Shown here one piece after another: positions 29,696 to 37,944 of a stretch of 50,472 nt of DNA. Below the pieces are notes generated by a model. That model was not told the origin of the DNA, did no database searches, and was given only the letters and a program-made list of their open reading frames with translations. This stretch comes from JBAYGJ01 sp041649335 (GTDB taxonomy: Bacteria > Patescibacteriota > Patescibacteriia > UBA10025 > JAHIVO01): NCBI GenBank assembly GCA_041649335.1, contig JBAZNF010000007.1:1-50472 (forward strand), in the 5' to 3' direction. How positions within the stretch are numbered: the stretch's first letter is position 1; every line of letters begins with the position of its first letter. A program made the position numbers and the translations under genes.

Positions 29696-29739
29696 AATAA
29701 AAACCGCCTGTGAGTGAGTTGAACACTCTATACAGGCGG
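29694..29739 (-). terminator. intrinsic terminator of the LysM-like gene
   Basis: Minus strand CCGCCTGT...ACAGGCGG with an inner AGAGTG/CACTC helix, then TTTTTATTTTG. Confidence 0.8.
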
Positions 29740-29804
29740 CGCGGTTACTTGAATACCACTTCCACTACGGTTTTACGTAGCGGCGATAATGTGCTTAGGA
29801 GGTG

Positions 29805-31049
29805 TTATTCCTCTTTTTTGGCCGGGGTGTCAGCAGCCGGCTTGCTGTCGTCGAGGGACTGCGCGTGGCGGGACAGGGTGTCGAGCACCTTGTCCAGTTG
29901 GGCGGGGGTCCCTTCAAAATCACCGAGAGTCATGCGACCCTTGGAGATCTGACAGTTCTTGATCCTGACCAGCTGATGTTCAGGATCGGGCGCCGAAGCA
30001 GTGGTCGTCGTGGCCGGGACTTCCGTGGTAGCGGTCTCCGTATCCGGAGTCACTTCCTTTTTCGGTTCCGGCAGGTCGTTACCAGGCAGATCGTCGATCG
30101 ATAGATTTGTCTCACCGGAACGGATGTGCCGGTTAAACGCATCCACCTGATCCACCGAGATACGGGGGATCACGTCGGCAGTCTGGAATTCACCCTCAGG
30201 GGTGAAGGTGCCCTGGAAGTCGGAGTCGATGCTGGAAGCCAGCGGATTGAGGCAAGCCCAGAGACAGTAGACCTTGCGGATACGCCCGGTCTTCTTGTCC
30301 CGGACGGTGGCGCAGACGCCTTCAGCGTTTTCGAACTCCTCGTCGCGGCAGGTGCCGTTGGAGAAGAAGACTCGCTGGGTGCCGTTGATGCGTCCGCGAA
30401 CCGTATCCAGCACTTCGAAGTTCCGGCCCAGCGACTGGTCAATCGAATCCTGGACAGCCTCGCGCACTTCTTCGTTATCCGCCGTCGCATAGTCGGGCGG
30501 ATAGTCGTCGAAGGCATACGTCGGCTCCTCTTCAGGCTCCGGCTTCCTCCGATTGGCGCGCCACAGAAGCCAGAAGATGACCATGGCAATCGGCCACAAG
30601 TACCAGTGTTTCTCCCACCAGCTTGTGTCGGCGGGGACGGTAACGGGTACTTCCACTTTCACCGTTTCCGGTTTGGGCGGAGTCGGCTGGATCAGCATAC
30701 CGGTAAGGTAGGGTTTGACCGTGGTAGCGACGTAATATTTCGCCGCTTCCCACATACAATCCCTGCCGCCGGCTTGAGCGACGTAGACGTCTTTTGCCAG
30801 AGGCAAAAGGATCGCATCGCCAGGCCTGACGAGATTCAGGTCGGGGTACAGCGCTCTGTTCCGACCGCAGACATGCACCCAGGCTTTGGCAACTGCCTGC
30901 TCATCGGTCATCCCACGGTACATTTCAAGGTAAGAGATGTCCGAGGGCGTGAGCGACTGCCGATCCCACTGCGGAACGGCCATGAGCGTCGTGCAAATGG
31001 CGAGCGCCAACAGCACGAGAACGGAGAGGATAACAGATTTGCTTTTCAA
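29805..31049 (-). CDS. signal-bearing, single-pass protein with LysM-like segment
   Basis: A 414-residue protein starting at TTG 31049, with AAAGGAGG five bases upstream. Signal/anchor at 5-25 (VILSVLVLLALAICTTLMA), an outer region with VCGRNRALYPDLNLVRPGDAI resembling the end of a LysM carbohydrate-binding motif, a second hydrophobic helix near 148-163 (WPIAMVIFWLLW), then a large acidic C-terminal part with paired Cys (GTCRDEEF, GVCATV, YCLWACLN) and a Thr/Pro/Glu-rich linker. This suggests a cell-wall-associated membrane protein. Family not recognised beyond the LysM-like piece. Confidence 0.6.
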   Translation of the reverse strand: MKSKSVILSVLVLLALAICTTLMAVPQWDRQSLTPSDISYLEMYRGMTDEQAVAKAWVHVCGRNRALYPDLNLVRPGDAILLPLAKDVYVAQAGGRDCMWEAAKYYVATTVKPYLTGMLIQPTPPKPETVKVEVPVTVPADTSWWEKHWYLWPIAMVIFWLLWRANRRKPEPEEEPTYAFDDYPPDYATADNEEVREAVQDSIDQSLGRNFEVLDTVRGRINGTQRVFFSNGTCRDEEFENAEGVCATVRDKKTGRIRKVYCLWACLNPLASSIDSDFQGTFTPEGEFQTADVIPRISVDQVDAFNRHIRSGETNLSIDDLPGNDLPEPKKEVTPDTETATTEVPATTTTASAPDPEHQLVRIKNCQISKGRMTLGDFEGTPAQLDKVLDTLSRHAQSLDDSKPAADTPAKKEE

Positions 31050-31334
31050 GCAAACCTCCTTTGGGAAAAGTGTTTTTCACTGTGGTTGTTATGGACTACC
31101 AGATCGGCTTTTTTTGACCGTCCCAACCCGCAGTGTTTTTTCAATGTGTTTTAGTGCCAATCTGGCCACCGCGGATATATTCAGATATCAGCGATGGTCA
31201 GCCTGGCAAAGTATGCGCAAAGAACCTGACAGCCTACCTCATTATCGGTGGTTTGTCAAGGGTAGTTGTGCACATATTAATTATCAGTGCAGGGAGATAG
31301 ATTGTTAAATTACATTGTTATCTACAATTAACTC
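31050..31334. other. gene-free divergent intergenic region
   Basis: No coding frame is supported between the two divergent genes. It holds AT-rich DNA, a possible minus-strand promoter (TTGGCA, 17-bp spacer, AACACT near 31130-31160) and leads into the plus-strand promoter at 31335. Confidence 0.4.
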
Positions 31335-31362
31335 TTGACATTAATATCAAATATTGTATACT
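31335..31362 (+). promoter_or_regulatory. promoter of the SPFH-like gene pair
   Basis: TTGACA (31335-31340), 16-bp spacer, TATACT (31357-31362). The leader of ~80 nt ends with GGAGG before ATG 31451. Confidence 0.65.
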
Positions 31363-31450
31363 GGTAGGCTATATTTTCAGCTCTTTGATATATTTGGCAA
31401 TAAGAACTGTGTAGATAATAAATCAATCACATCAAACGGAGGTTTGTAGG

Positions 31451-31909
31451 ATGAAAATCTTGAATTTGCTCATGTGGGCCGGAATTGCAATCGCGGCGCT
31501 GATCGTGCTCGCCTTTTTCTTCGTTTATCTTCCTTTTATGAATCATACCAGCGTCAATCAGATTGGCATCTGTTATGATGCCGGCAATGGGAAGATTTGG
31601 ACCCAGGAAGTCCCGGGTTGGTATTGGACGAATCCGTTGGTGAAGGTGGCGTATATCACCACTCTGCCGGTACGCGTCACGGTCCCGTCGGAAGCGAAAG
31701 TCATCGTTTCCAAGATGGTACGATTTAAGCCCGAGGGTCTAGACGAGTTCATCCGCCTTCAGGGATTTTCGTACTACCAGAATATCGAAAATATATTTCT
31801 GGGGTTCGCCTACGCGGATAAGGAATATCCTTTCCTGGAAGTGATCCAGACGATGACTCAGGAAAACAGCGAGGGGCTCCTGCCGGTCTACAAAGGTGAT
31901 AAGAAGTGA
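31451..31909 (+). CDS. short SPFH/stomatin-like membrane protein
   Basis: A 152-residue protein: N-terminal membrane helix (LLMWAGIAIAALIVLAFFFV), then QIGICYDAGNGKIWTQEVPGW, which resembles the start of SPFH/prohibitin domains (a beta hairpin with PGWYWTNPLVKV), followed by LPVRVTVPSEAKVIVSKMV. The usual long coiled-coil C-terminal half of stomatins is absent, so it is either a minimal SPFH head or an unrelated small domain. Phage and CPR genomes carry similar short forms. Its stop is 4 bases before the next start. Confidence 0.45.
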   Translation: MKILNLLMWAGIAIAALIVLAFFFVYLPFMNHTSVNQIGICYDAGNGKIWTQEVPGWYWTNPLVKVAYITTLPVRVTVPSEAKVIVSKMVRFKPEGLDEFIRLQGFSYYQNIENIFLGFAYADKEYPFLEVIQTMTQENSEGLLPVYKGDKK

Positions 31910-31913
31910 GGTG

Positions 31914-32174
31914 ATGATGAAAAGATCTCGGCGTTTTAAAGCCTTGGTCCCACTACTCATTGCCGTTACGTTCTGCGTGTTTCTGGTGAGTTTCAGCAGT
32001 GTCCGGAACATTTTGTGGCTGATGACAGCGGCGATTAATACTGCGCTGGATTTCCACGACCTATTCGCGTATCGTGCTGTCTTCGGCCTGCAGATCCTCG
32101 TCATATTTACATCGGTATTCAGCATCAGCTGGAACCTTTGTTCGGTGGCCCGGTACATTGCCAAAGACGGGTGA
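31914..32174 (+). CDS. 86-residue two-helix membrane protein
   Basis: Start ATG 31914 (or 31917) follows GTGAGGTG, just after the upstream stop, so translation is probably coupled. Basic N-terminus (MMKRSRRFK), helix 1 (ALVPLLIAVTFCVFLVSF), a polar loop with DFHDLFAYR, and helix 2 (AVFGLQILVIFTSVFSISW). No family recognised. Likely partner of the SPFH-like protein. Confidence 0.55.
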   Translation: MMKRSRRFKALVPLLIAVTFCVFLVSFSSVRNILWLMTAAINTALDFHDLFAYRAVFGLQILVIFTSVFSISWNLCSVARYIAKDG

Positions 32175-32202
32175 GTAGGCGCACCAAGCAAGTTTCTGAC
32201 AT

Positions 32203-32246
32203 GAAGCGCACGTTCCATTTCGGTGGAAAACGGCGCTTCTTTTATT
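32203..32246 (+). terminator. intrinsic terminator
   Basis: GAAGCGC...GCGCTTC with an inner TTCCA/TGGAA helix, then TTTTATTTATT. Confidence 0.75.
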
Positions 32247-32282
32247 TATTGAAATTATTTTTCTGGAAAGACAGCAGACAGA

Positions 32283-33245
32283 TTACCCGCGGGTGATGAT
32301 GTAGACCATGTACCCGGCGTAAAGGAGCAGGAGGGAGACGCCCTGCCAACGCTGTAGCGTATGCCGTTTGCCGATGAACATGGCGATAAACAGGATGAAC
32401 GTCGCCAGGATCGAGACCAATACGTCCACGCTGATGGCCGAATTGAAGGGCAGGGGCAGGATGGTGCTGGTCAAACCCAGGATCCAGAAAACATTGAAGA
32501 TGTTCGACCCGACGATATTCCCGACGGCGATATCGTTTTGCTTATGCAGGGCGGCGATGACCGACGTGGCCAGCTCCGGCAGTGAGGTGCCGATCGCCAC
32601 GATGGTCAGTCCGATCAGCGCCTCAGACATGCCCGCCAGGCGGGCGAACACGACCGCCTCGTCCACCAGGAGTTTTCCGCCGAGGAACAGAGCCACGAGA
32701 CCGCTAATGACCAGTACCGTCGACATGTTGACGGAGTACAGGCGTACCGACCCTTGTTCGGAGCCGGTATCGACTTTGGCGATGCTGACGGTGTAGTACA
32801 TGAAGATGATGAACATACTGATCAGCAGTATGCCGTCCGTCCGGCTCAGGATGTCGCGAACCGCGCCGTCCAGGAGCACGTCATTCCCCATGAGGAAGAC
32901 CAGTACGACCGCCAGCAGGGCGAAGGGTATTTCTTTCCAGGTCGTGTTGCGGTGGACAGCCAGCGGGACGATCGTCGCCGAGACGCCGAGGATGAGCAGT
33001 ATGTTTGAAATATTACTGCCAATGATATTGCCGATAGCCAGGTCAGCGCTGCCCCGGAATGCGGAAAAAAGGTTGACGACCAACTCGGGCATGGACGTGC
33101 CGAAGGCCACGATGGTCAAGCCGATGACCAGCGGGGAAATCCCGAACCGTTTCGCCAGCGACGATGCGCCGCGTACCATCGACTCGGCGCCGGCGATCAG
33201 GATGGCCAAACCCAGGATTAATATCAAAACGTGAAAGGCGATCAT
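32283..33245 (-). CDS. CaCA-family calcium/sodium antiporter (YrbG-like)
   Basis: A 320-residue, ten-helix exchanger of the Ca2+/cation antiporter family. The two inverted alpha repeats are plain: GTSMPELVVN with GNIIGSNISN in the first half, GTSLPELATS with GNIVGSNIFN in the second; their Glu and Asn residues bind the cations. It exports Ca2+ in exchange for Na+ or H+. Single gene; start ATG 33245 is without a ribosome binding site. Confidence 0.93.
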   Translation of the reverse strand: MIAFHVLILILGLAILIAGAESMVRGASSLAKRFGISPLVIGLTIVAFGTSMPELVVNLFSAFRGSADLAIGNIIGSNISNILLILGVSATIVPLAVHRNTTWKEIPFALLAVVLVFLMGNDVLLDGAVRDILSRTDGILLISMFIIFMYYTVSIAKVDTGSEQGSVRLYSVNMSTVLVISGLVALFLGGKLLVDEAVVFARLAGMSEALIGLTIVAIGTSLPELATSVIAALHKQNDIAVGNIVGSNIFNVFWILGLTSTILPLPFNSAISVDVLVSILATFILFIAMFIGKRHTLQRWQGVSLLLLYAGYMVYIITRG

Positions 33246-33265
33246 AGTGCCTTAATCATATCATA

Positions 33266-34267
33266 TTATAGTTGGTTTTTTGAGACCGTACGCTTTTTAT
33301 TACTGTCATCATCGCACCAGTTAAATGGCCGGCTCTTCTCAAAATCAGGGAACAGCATTTCATTGCTCTCAAATTCCTGGCGCCAGCCGTTTGACAGTCC
33401 CAGGTGTTCGGCGTTGGCCAGTGCCTTATCATATTCCGTGGAATTGATTTTCCGGTTCAGCTCCGGGTAACGTGTCGCGCGGTATTCCGGCCGGTACTGG
33501 GACATCAGGCTGAGATGTATATCCGGTGATAAGCCGGCCAGGAATTCCAGGCTCGCCTGACTGCCGGCAATGTTGCCCGGCAGGACTAAGTGCCTGACAA
33601 TCAGGCCTTGGGTGGCAATGCCGTATGCGTCAAGTTTCAGCCGGCCGACCTGACGGTACATTTCCTTGATAGCCGACTGGTTGTATAGTGCATAGTTTAT
33701 CGCCTGTGAATATTTCTTTGCCATGGCATCATGGGCGTATTTCAGGTCCGGCAGGTAGATGTCAATGATGCCGTCAAGCAGTCGTAACGTTTCAACCGAG
33801 TCGTAACCATTGGTGTTGTATATAATCGGGATTTCCAGCCCGCCCAGGATTGCATGGTGCAGGCTGGCGATTATCTGCGGGACATAATGCGACGGCGATA
33901 CCAAATTGATGTTATGCGCTCCCTGTTTTTGCAGTTTGACCATTTCAGCGGCTAAAGCATGGGGAGTGTATTCATGTTGCGGAGCAGAGGCTGGCGGATG
34001 GCTGATTTGCCAGTTTTGACAGTAGCAGCAATGCAGGTTGCAGTATGTGAAGAAGACGGCCCCGGATCCGCGCGTGCCAGAAAGCGGCGGTTCTTCGCCG
34101 TGATGCAGCCCGATGTGGGAAATAATCATCCGGTCCGCGGCCCCGCAGAATCCGGTTTGGCCATTCGTCCTGTCAGCCCGGCACTGCCGTGGGCACAGAT
34201 CGCAGGCGGCCAGTTTTTTCTGCGCGATTTTGGCGCGTTTTTTAATTTCCCCGGCAGGTAACCTCAT
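33266..34267 (-). CDS. radical SAM protein, PflA/PflX-like (COG1313 type)
   Basis: A 333-residue radical SAM enzyme. Cys76-Cys80-Cys83 in YCNLHCCYCQNW is the CX3CX2C cluster motif. A preceding CDLCPRQCRADRTNGQTGFCG segment is typical of the PflX/AmmeMemoRadiSam-related group. Later YNTNGYDSVETLRLL and DIYLPDLKY match the TIM-barrel strands. ATG 34267 lies two bases after the upstream stop and is preferred to the GTG at 34312, which would overlap that gene by 43 bases. Substrate unknown; such proteins activate glycyl-radical enzymes or modify proteins. Confidence 0.85.
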   Translation of the reverse strand: MRLPAGEIKKRAKIAQKKLAACDLCPRQCRADRTNGQTGFCGAADRMIISHIGLHHGEEPPLSGTRGSGAVFFTYCNLHCCYCQNWQISHPPASAPQHEYTPHALAAEMVKLQKQGAHNINLVSPSHYVPQIIASLHHAILGGLEIPIIYNTNGYDSVETLRLLDGIIDIYLPDLKYAHDAMAKKYSQAINYALYNQSAIKEMYRQVGRLKLDAYGIATQGLIVRHLVLPGNIAGSQASLEFLAGLSPDIHLSLMSQYRPEYRATRYPELNRKINSTEYDKALANAEHLGLSNGWRQEFESNEMLFPDFEKSRPFNWCDDDSNKKRTVSKNQL

Positions 34268-34269
34268 GA

Positions 34270-34671
34270 TCAGCGTTTGGAAAGCTGGTTTTTTTTCCTC
34301 CGGTGCTCCCACTGTCTGACTGCCGATTCGTTCATGCCCAGGTAGTGGGCAATTTCATGGAAGATAACTTCGTGGACCTGCAGGCGTATTTTTTCCGGAT
34401 CTGGGCCGGCCACCCGTTCGATGGCGTTTTTGAAAATCGTGATTTTGTCCGGCAGGACGCCGGAGTAATAGGGCCCGCGTCCGGGCAGGGGGACGCCTTC
34501 GTATAGTCCGAGGAGCAGGCCGCGTGACCGGGCCTGTTTGTTTCTGGCGCTCGGCGTGACCGGCTCGTCTTCCGCGACAAAAGCGACGTTTTCTATCCGT
34601 TCACGTACTAGAGCGGGCACTAAGGATACGGCCTCGCTGATGAATGACTCGAATGTTTCCTGGGAAATCAT
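34270..34671 (-). CDS. zincin-like metallopeptidase (DUF1025 type)
   Basis: A 133-residue minimal zincin. HEIAH at 105-109 in VHEVIFHEIAHYLGM gives two zinc His and the catalytic Glu. The family pattern GLYEGVPLPGRGPYYSGVLPDKITIF precedes it. Members are small cytosolic proteins of unknown substrate. Coupled to the radical SAM gene (2-base gap). Confidence 0.88.
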   Translation of the reverse strand: MISQETFESFISEAVSLVPALVRERIENVAFVAEDEPVTPSARNKQARSRGLLLGLYEGVPLPGRGPYYSGVLPDKITIFKNAIERVAGPDPEKIRLQVHEVIFHEIAHYLGMNESAVRQWEHRRKKNQLSKR

Positions 34672-34740
34672 ACCTACACTCTACACTGTCTAGCCCAACC
34701 AGTAAATTACCCATCATGTGAACACTGCAGGACAGCCAAA

Positions 34741-34769
34741 TTGACAGTTGGATGCCGTGTTGGTATAGT
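34741..34769 (+). promoter_or_regulatory. promoter of the Cys-rich small protein
   Basis: TTGACA (34741-34746), 17-bp spacer, TATAGT (34764-34769). Confidence 0.75.
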
Positions 34770-34785
34770 GTACAAACTTCTTTTC

Positions 34786-35025
34786 ATGTCCATAACCACT
34801 GGAGAACCGGCCATGGTAGGTCCTGAGACAAAACTGGGCGTCGATGCGCTTCTGGCTTTGAGGGATTTTTTCCTGCCCGGGTGCACATTTTACTGGAGCG
34901 GGTCAGGGAAGCCCTGCGGTGAAGCAGTGCTACTTTTTACGGCCACCAACGATCGTTTTGAAGCGTGTACCTTATGCCGGGTGGATGACTGCCCGGTACG
35001 CCAAAAGCCCTATCAGCCAGCATAA
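34786..35025 (+). CDS. 79-residue Cys-containing orphan protein
   Basis: Start ATG 34786 follows the predicted transcription start by ~10 bases; ATG 34813, with GGAG nine bases upstream, is an alternative (70 aa). The C-terminal half has CGEAVLLFTATNDRFEACTLCRVDDCPVR, where CxxC followed by C five residues later could hold a metal. A Trp/aromatic segment (LPGCTFYWSGSG) precedes. Has promoter and terminator. Not recognised. Confidence 0.55.
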   Translation: MSITTGEPAMVGPETKLGVDALLALRDFFLPGCTFYWSGSGKPCGEAVLLFTATNDRFEACTLCRVDDCPVRQKPYQPA

Positions 35026-35050
35026 AAGACTGATCGGCCCATTCGTCCGG

Positions 35051-35078
35051 CGGTAACCAGAACAGGTTACCGTTTTTA
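35051..35078 (+). terminator. intrinsic terminator
   Basis: CGGTAACC-AGAACA-GGTTACCG, perfect 8-bp stem, then TTTTT. Confidence 0.88.
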
Positions 35079-35099
35079 TATATGTACGGGAAGAGGCAA

Positions 35100-36092
35100 T
35101 TACTGGCTGTCAGACTCGTCGCTCTCGTCCGCGATTTCCCCGACCAGCTCCTCGATCAGGTCCTCCAGCGTGACGATGCCGATGGCCTGATGGCTGTCGT
35201 CATGGACGACGGCCAGGTGCTTCCGCGTTTTTTGGAGAATTTTAAATAGGTAATCGATACGGATCACGTCCGGCACTGAAGGGATATCCACCATTATTGC
35301 GGAAAGCGGCTTGTCACCCCCGTTCTCTATAAATACCCGGGCGATGTTCTTGATGAGTACGGCGCCAACGATATTATTGGGCCGGCCCTCGTAGACCGGT
35401 GTCCGTGAGTAGCCGCTGGCGATAATCTGCGGTAAAGCGTCGCGGACCAGTATGGACGCGTCCAGGGAGTCCGTATCCTGGAGTGGGATCATGACGGTCC
35501 GGGCTGTCGTATCGGCAAACATCAACGCCCGGTTGATAATCAGCTGTTCGGTTTGGGAGACGATATTGTGTTCCACGCCGTATTCGATCATTGTCTTGAT
35601 CTCCTCTTCAGTGATGGGATCATGCGGTTTGACTTTTACCAAGCTTTCCAGTTTTTCCGCCAACCAGTCCAGGAACACGACCAGCGGGTAGAGTGTGTAA
35701 TTCAAAATCAAGATTGGCCGGGCCACGATAAGAGAGAGCCGGCTCGTATACCGGCTGGCCAGGGTTTTTGGCGTGATTTCCCCGAAGATCAGCAGGACCA
35801 GTGTCAGGAGGCCGGCCGCGACGCCGATACTGATCGAGCTGGTAACACGGTTCGTGAGGATGGTGACGATCGAGGCTGCTGAGATGTTAGCCACATTGTT
35901 GCCGATCAGGATGGTGATGATCATGCGCCGCGGCATGTGTTTCAGTTTTGCCAGGGCGGTGGCGCCGGCTCGTTTTTCCTTGAGCAGGGTCCGGACACGG
36001 ACGGCACTGACGGACAGCAGGGCAACTTCCGAACCGGAAAAGAACGCTGAAATGGCGATAAGGACTACGAGCAGGATAAAATAAAAATGCAT
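35100..36092 (-). CDS. CNNM/HlyC-CorC family membrane protein with CBS pair
   Basis: A 330-residue protein. Residues 1-185 form a CNNM (DUF21) transmembrane domain (FFSGSEVALLSVSAVRVRTLL, GEITPKTLASRY); 190-320 form two CBS domains that sense adenine nucleotides (VMIPLQDTDSLDASI..., GIVTLEDLIEELVGEI). The C-terminal transporter-associated CorC/HlyC domain is absent. The family is tied to Mg2+/divalent-cation transport. MHFYFILL at 36092 is chosen since the upstream 15 codons are not hydrophobic or conserved. Confidence 0.88.
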   Translation of the reverse strand: MHFYFILLVVLIAISAFFSGSEVALLSVSAVRVRTLLKEKRAGATALAKLKHMPRRMIITILIGNNVANISAASIVTILTNRVTSSISIGVAAGLLTLVLLIFGEITPKTLASRYTSRLSLIVARPILILNYTLYPLVVFLDWLAEKLESLVKVKPHDPITEEEIKTMIEYGVEHNIVSQTEQLIINRALMFADTTARTVMIPLQDTDSLDASILVRDALPQIIASGYSRTPVYEGRPNNIVGAVLIKNIARVFIENGGDKPLSAIMVDIPSVPDVIRIDYLFKILQKTRKHLAVVHDDSHQAIGIVTLEDLIEELVGEIADESDESDSQ

Positions 36093-36218
36093 GGTTGTGT
36101 GTATTTGGGGGTCGGGGAGGGGGGTCAGATTGACCACCCTAGCCGCACTGATATATGAGACGTAAACCAGAACAATGGTACGGTATTTCGGCTAAAAGGT
36201 CAATGGTCGTTTCGGCAC

Positions 36219-36247
36219 TTGACCGGATGTGGCGGATAAGTTAGGAT
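36219..36247 (+). promoter_or_regulatory. promoter of the basic HTH gene
   Basis: TTGACC (36219-36224), 17-bp spacer, TAGGAT (36242-36247). Confidence 0.5.
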
Positions 36248-36286
36248 GACCAATTATCACCTTGACTTGTGATGGAGGGCAGTACT

Positions 36287-36634
36287 TTGGAAAGAGTGGA
36301 TGTGACAGAGCGCTCTGTACGTCATGACGCCGCTCGGCGGCAAGCTGACCAGCGGCGTCAGCGAAACTGGCGTCGAAAAAACGGTGACCGGTACCACGCT
36401 ACGCAAAATACCTGGCGCCGCAACCACAAGGAGAAGCGCCGCAAACAGCGACAGGCGTACCATGAACGCAACCGGGCGAATCCGTATAATGTCCGGAACC
36501 AGCGGGTAATCTGGAGCGACAAGGAGAAACGGATCATCCTGGCGAAGAACCGTCCGAGCGACCGCACCTTAAGCCGTCAGCTTGGCCGCAGCATCAAGGC
36601 TATCCAGATGCAGCGATATAAATGCCGCGGCTGA
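36287..36634 (+). CDS. Arg-rich protein with C-terminal helix-turn-helix
   Basis: A 115-residue, very basic protein. TTG 36287 lies 8 bases after GGAGG and is preferred to the GTG at 36269 that precedes that motif. Residues 1-70 are Arg/Gln/Asn-rich (for example RRQADQRRQRNWRRKN), probably helical nucleic-acid-binding. The end VIWSDKEKRIILAKNRP...SRQLGRSIKAIQMQR fits a Myb/SANT-like or sigma-4-like HTH: Trp, then a helix, then LGRS-x-AI in the recognition helix. A DNA-binding regulator or phage-derived protein is likely. Promoter and terminator present. Confidence 0.65.
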   Translation: MERVDVTERSVRHDAARRQADQRRQRNWRRKNGDRYHATQNTWRRNHKEKRRKQRQAYHERNRANPYNVRNQRVIWSDKEKRIILAKNRPSDRTLSRQLGRSIKAIQMQRYKCRG

Positions 36635-36656
36635 TCATTTTTCGGTAAGAATAACA

Positions 36657-36686
36657 AAGAGTCCGAACCGTTCGGACTCTTTTTTA
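36657..36686 (+). terminator. intrinsic terminator
   Basis: AAGAGTCCGAA-CCG-TTCGGACTCTT then TTTTTATA. The reverse strand also has a TTTGTTATT tract, so it may serve the convergent gene. Confidence 0.85.
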
Positions 36687-36734
36687 TAGCTGACAATACG
36701 TCTTACATTAAACCAGGATGAGATTGGGTATAGT

Positions 36735-37274
36735 TTACCAAATTATGATTTTAGTGCTGTAAAAAGACGGTTGTGATTCGGAATTGGAAGCGCGTATTTT
36801 TTGGAGAAAATGATCCAGTTGCGTATCTGGGTAGAACTGATACCAGATTGAATTTTTTTTCGAAAATACATTTATAATTGGAATCAGGAAATGTATATAT
36901 CCCTGCGCATCGCTTGGGTCCAGCCATTGGTAAACCCCCAGGTAGTTTTTTGTCAGTGGGTCGACCATCCATAATTTCGTGTGGAAACCGGGGAATCCGC
37001 TCCAGAACGGCGTGGTCAGTATGCAGACACGCTGAAATAGCCAATGAAAGAAAATATTGGAACCGATGAGCTTCAGCCTGAAACCGAACACCAGCACAGC
37101 CGGCTGTTCGTTGCGGTGCGGTACAGTGGAGACCGTTTCCCTGAATATAGCGTATTTACTTGCTCCCGGCACGTTATAGATGTGCCCGATCCGCTCCCGT
37201 CGCAGCTCTAGGCGCCAAGCAGTCTTTGCTGCGAATTTGATGCAGGATAATGCCGCTTGTTTTATAAGGGACAC
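36735..37274 (-). CDS. orphan 179-residue protein, possible alpha/beta-barrel fold
   Basis: Soluble protein with no signal peptide. The central part, VLVFGFRLKLIG..., GFHTKLWMVDP, YLGVYQWLDPSDAQGYI, then NSIWYQFYPDT, has the strand-helix-strand rhythm of dimeric alpha/beta-barrel (monooxygenase-like) proteins and a W-rich surface. Basic N-terminus. Last gene of the long minus-strand run, 22 bases after the DUF3795 gene. Family assignment is tentative. Confidence 0.5.
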   Translation of the reverse strand: MSLIKQAALSCIKFAAKTAWRLELRRERIGHIYNVPGASKYAIFRETVSTVPHRNEQPAVLVFGFRLKLIGSNIFFHWLFQRVCILTTPFWSGFPGFHTKLWMVDPLTKNYLGVYQWLDPSDAQGYIHFLIPIINVFSKKNSIWYQFYPDTQLDHFLQKIRASNSESQPSFYSTKIIIW

Positions 37275-37296
37275 CTTTTTATCCCGTTAATTATAT

Positions 37297-37734
37297 TCAT
37301 TCGTCCCATTGGTATTTTCGTTTTTTAGCCTCGAGTTTATCCAGCTGGCAAGAGTAGCACAGGCCGTTGTGGCAGCAGACAGTCCCGCCGCATTTCCTGC
37401 ACGCCCACTGCTTGCGCTGGTCAGCGAGGAACGCCCGCATACCTTTGCTTTTTATAAATTTTAAATTCGCCAGCATGCTCATGTGGTAGTGCGTGCGGTA
37501 ACGTTTATCCAAGCGTTCAAGCCTGTCGCATGGGACGGAATCACATTTATGGCAATATTCCCAGCCATTGCGTAGGCGTTTGGGGCATTTTTTTATTACG
37601 CAGTAAACGCAACTTGCTGGCTTGTTCTTGTTTTTGTTCAGGCATCCCGGACATTTATTATTTTTCCGCAAATAACCGGCGCAGATGGCACAGTTCATGC
37701 CGCAAGGCGCGATGAGGTTTTTAGTGATGGACAT
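37297..37734 (-). CDS. DUF3795-type Cys-rich protein
   Basis: A 145-residue protein with ~18 Cys in pairs: CGMNCAICAGYL near the N-terminus, CPGC, CVYCVIKKC, CHKCDSVPC, CRKCGGTVCC and CYSC. APCGMNCxxC is the DUF3795 hallmark. It probably binds several zinc ions or an Fe-S cluster. Biochemical role unknown. It lies 4 bases after the YwbE gene within the run. Confidence 0.8.
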   Translation of the reverse strand: MSITKNLIAPCGMNCAICAGYLRKNNKCPGCLNKNKNKPASCVYCVIKKCPKRLRNGWEYCHKCDSVPCDRLERLDKRYRTHYHMSMLANLKFIKSKGMRAFLADQRKQWACRKCGGTVCCHNGLCYSCQLDKLEAKKRKYQWDE

Positions 37735-37738
37735 AACA

Positions 37739-37930
37739 TTAATAAATAATTTGTACCCGCCCGACTTCGCCGGATTCCAAACGCACCTTGATACCGTGCG
37801 GATGGGTTGGAGAGCTGGTTAAAATGTCTTTAACCACACCCTCAGTGAGTCTGCCCGTAGGTTGATCTTGCTTCAGGACGATGGCTACGTGGAGACCGGG
37901 ATAAATATTCTCTCTGTTGTGTCCGTTCAT
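37739..37930 (-). CDS. YwbE family protein
   Basis: A 63-residue protein of the DUF2196/YwbE family: IYPGLHVAIVLKQDQPTGRLTEG, then HPHGIKVRLESGEVGRVQ. Nearly the whole length is the domain, a small beta-barrel that may bind RNA or nucleotides. Member of the minus-strand run; gap of 14 bases to the upstream gene. Confidence 0.85.
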   Translation of the reverse strand: MNGHNRENIYPGLHVAIVLKQDQPTGRLTEGVVKDILTSSPTHPHGIKVRLESGEVGRVQIIY

Positions 37931-37944
37931 AATACTTCAGTCAT

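Noticed and set aside
30126..31154. 342-codon plus-strand frame
   Set aside because: Antisense shadow of the LysM-like membrane protein with good start, signal peptide and terminator on the minus strand.
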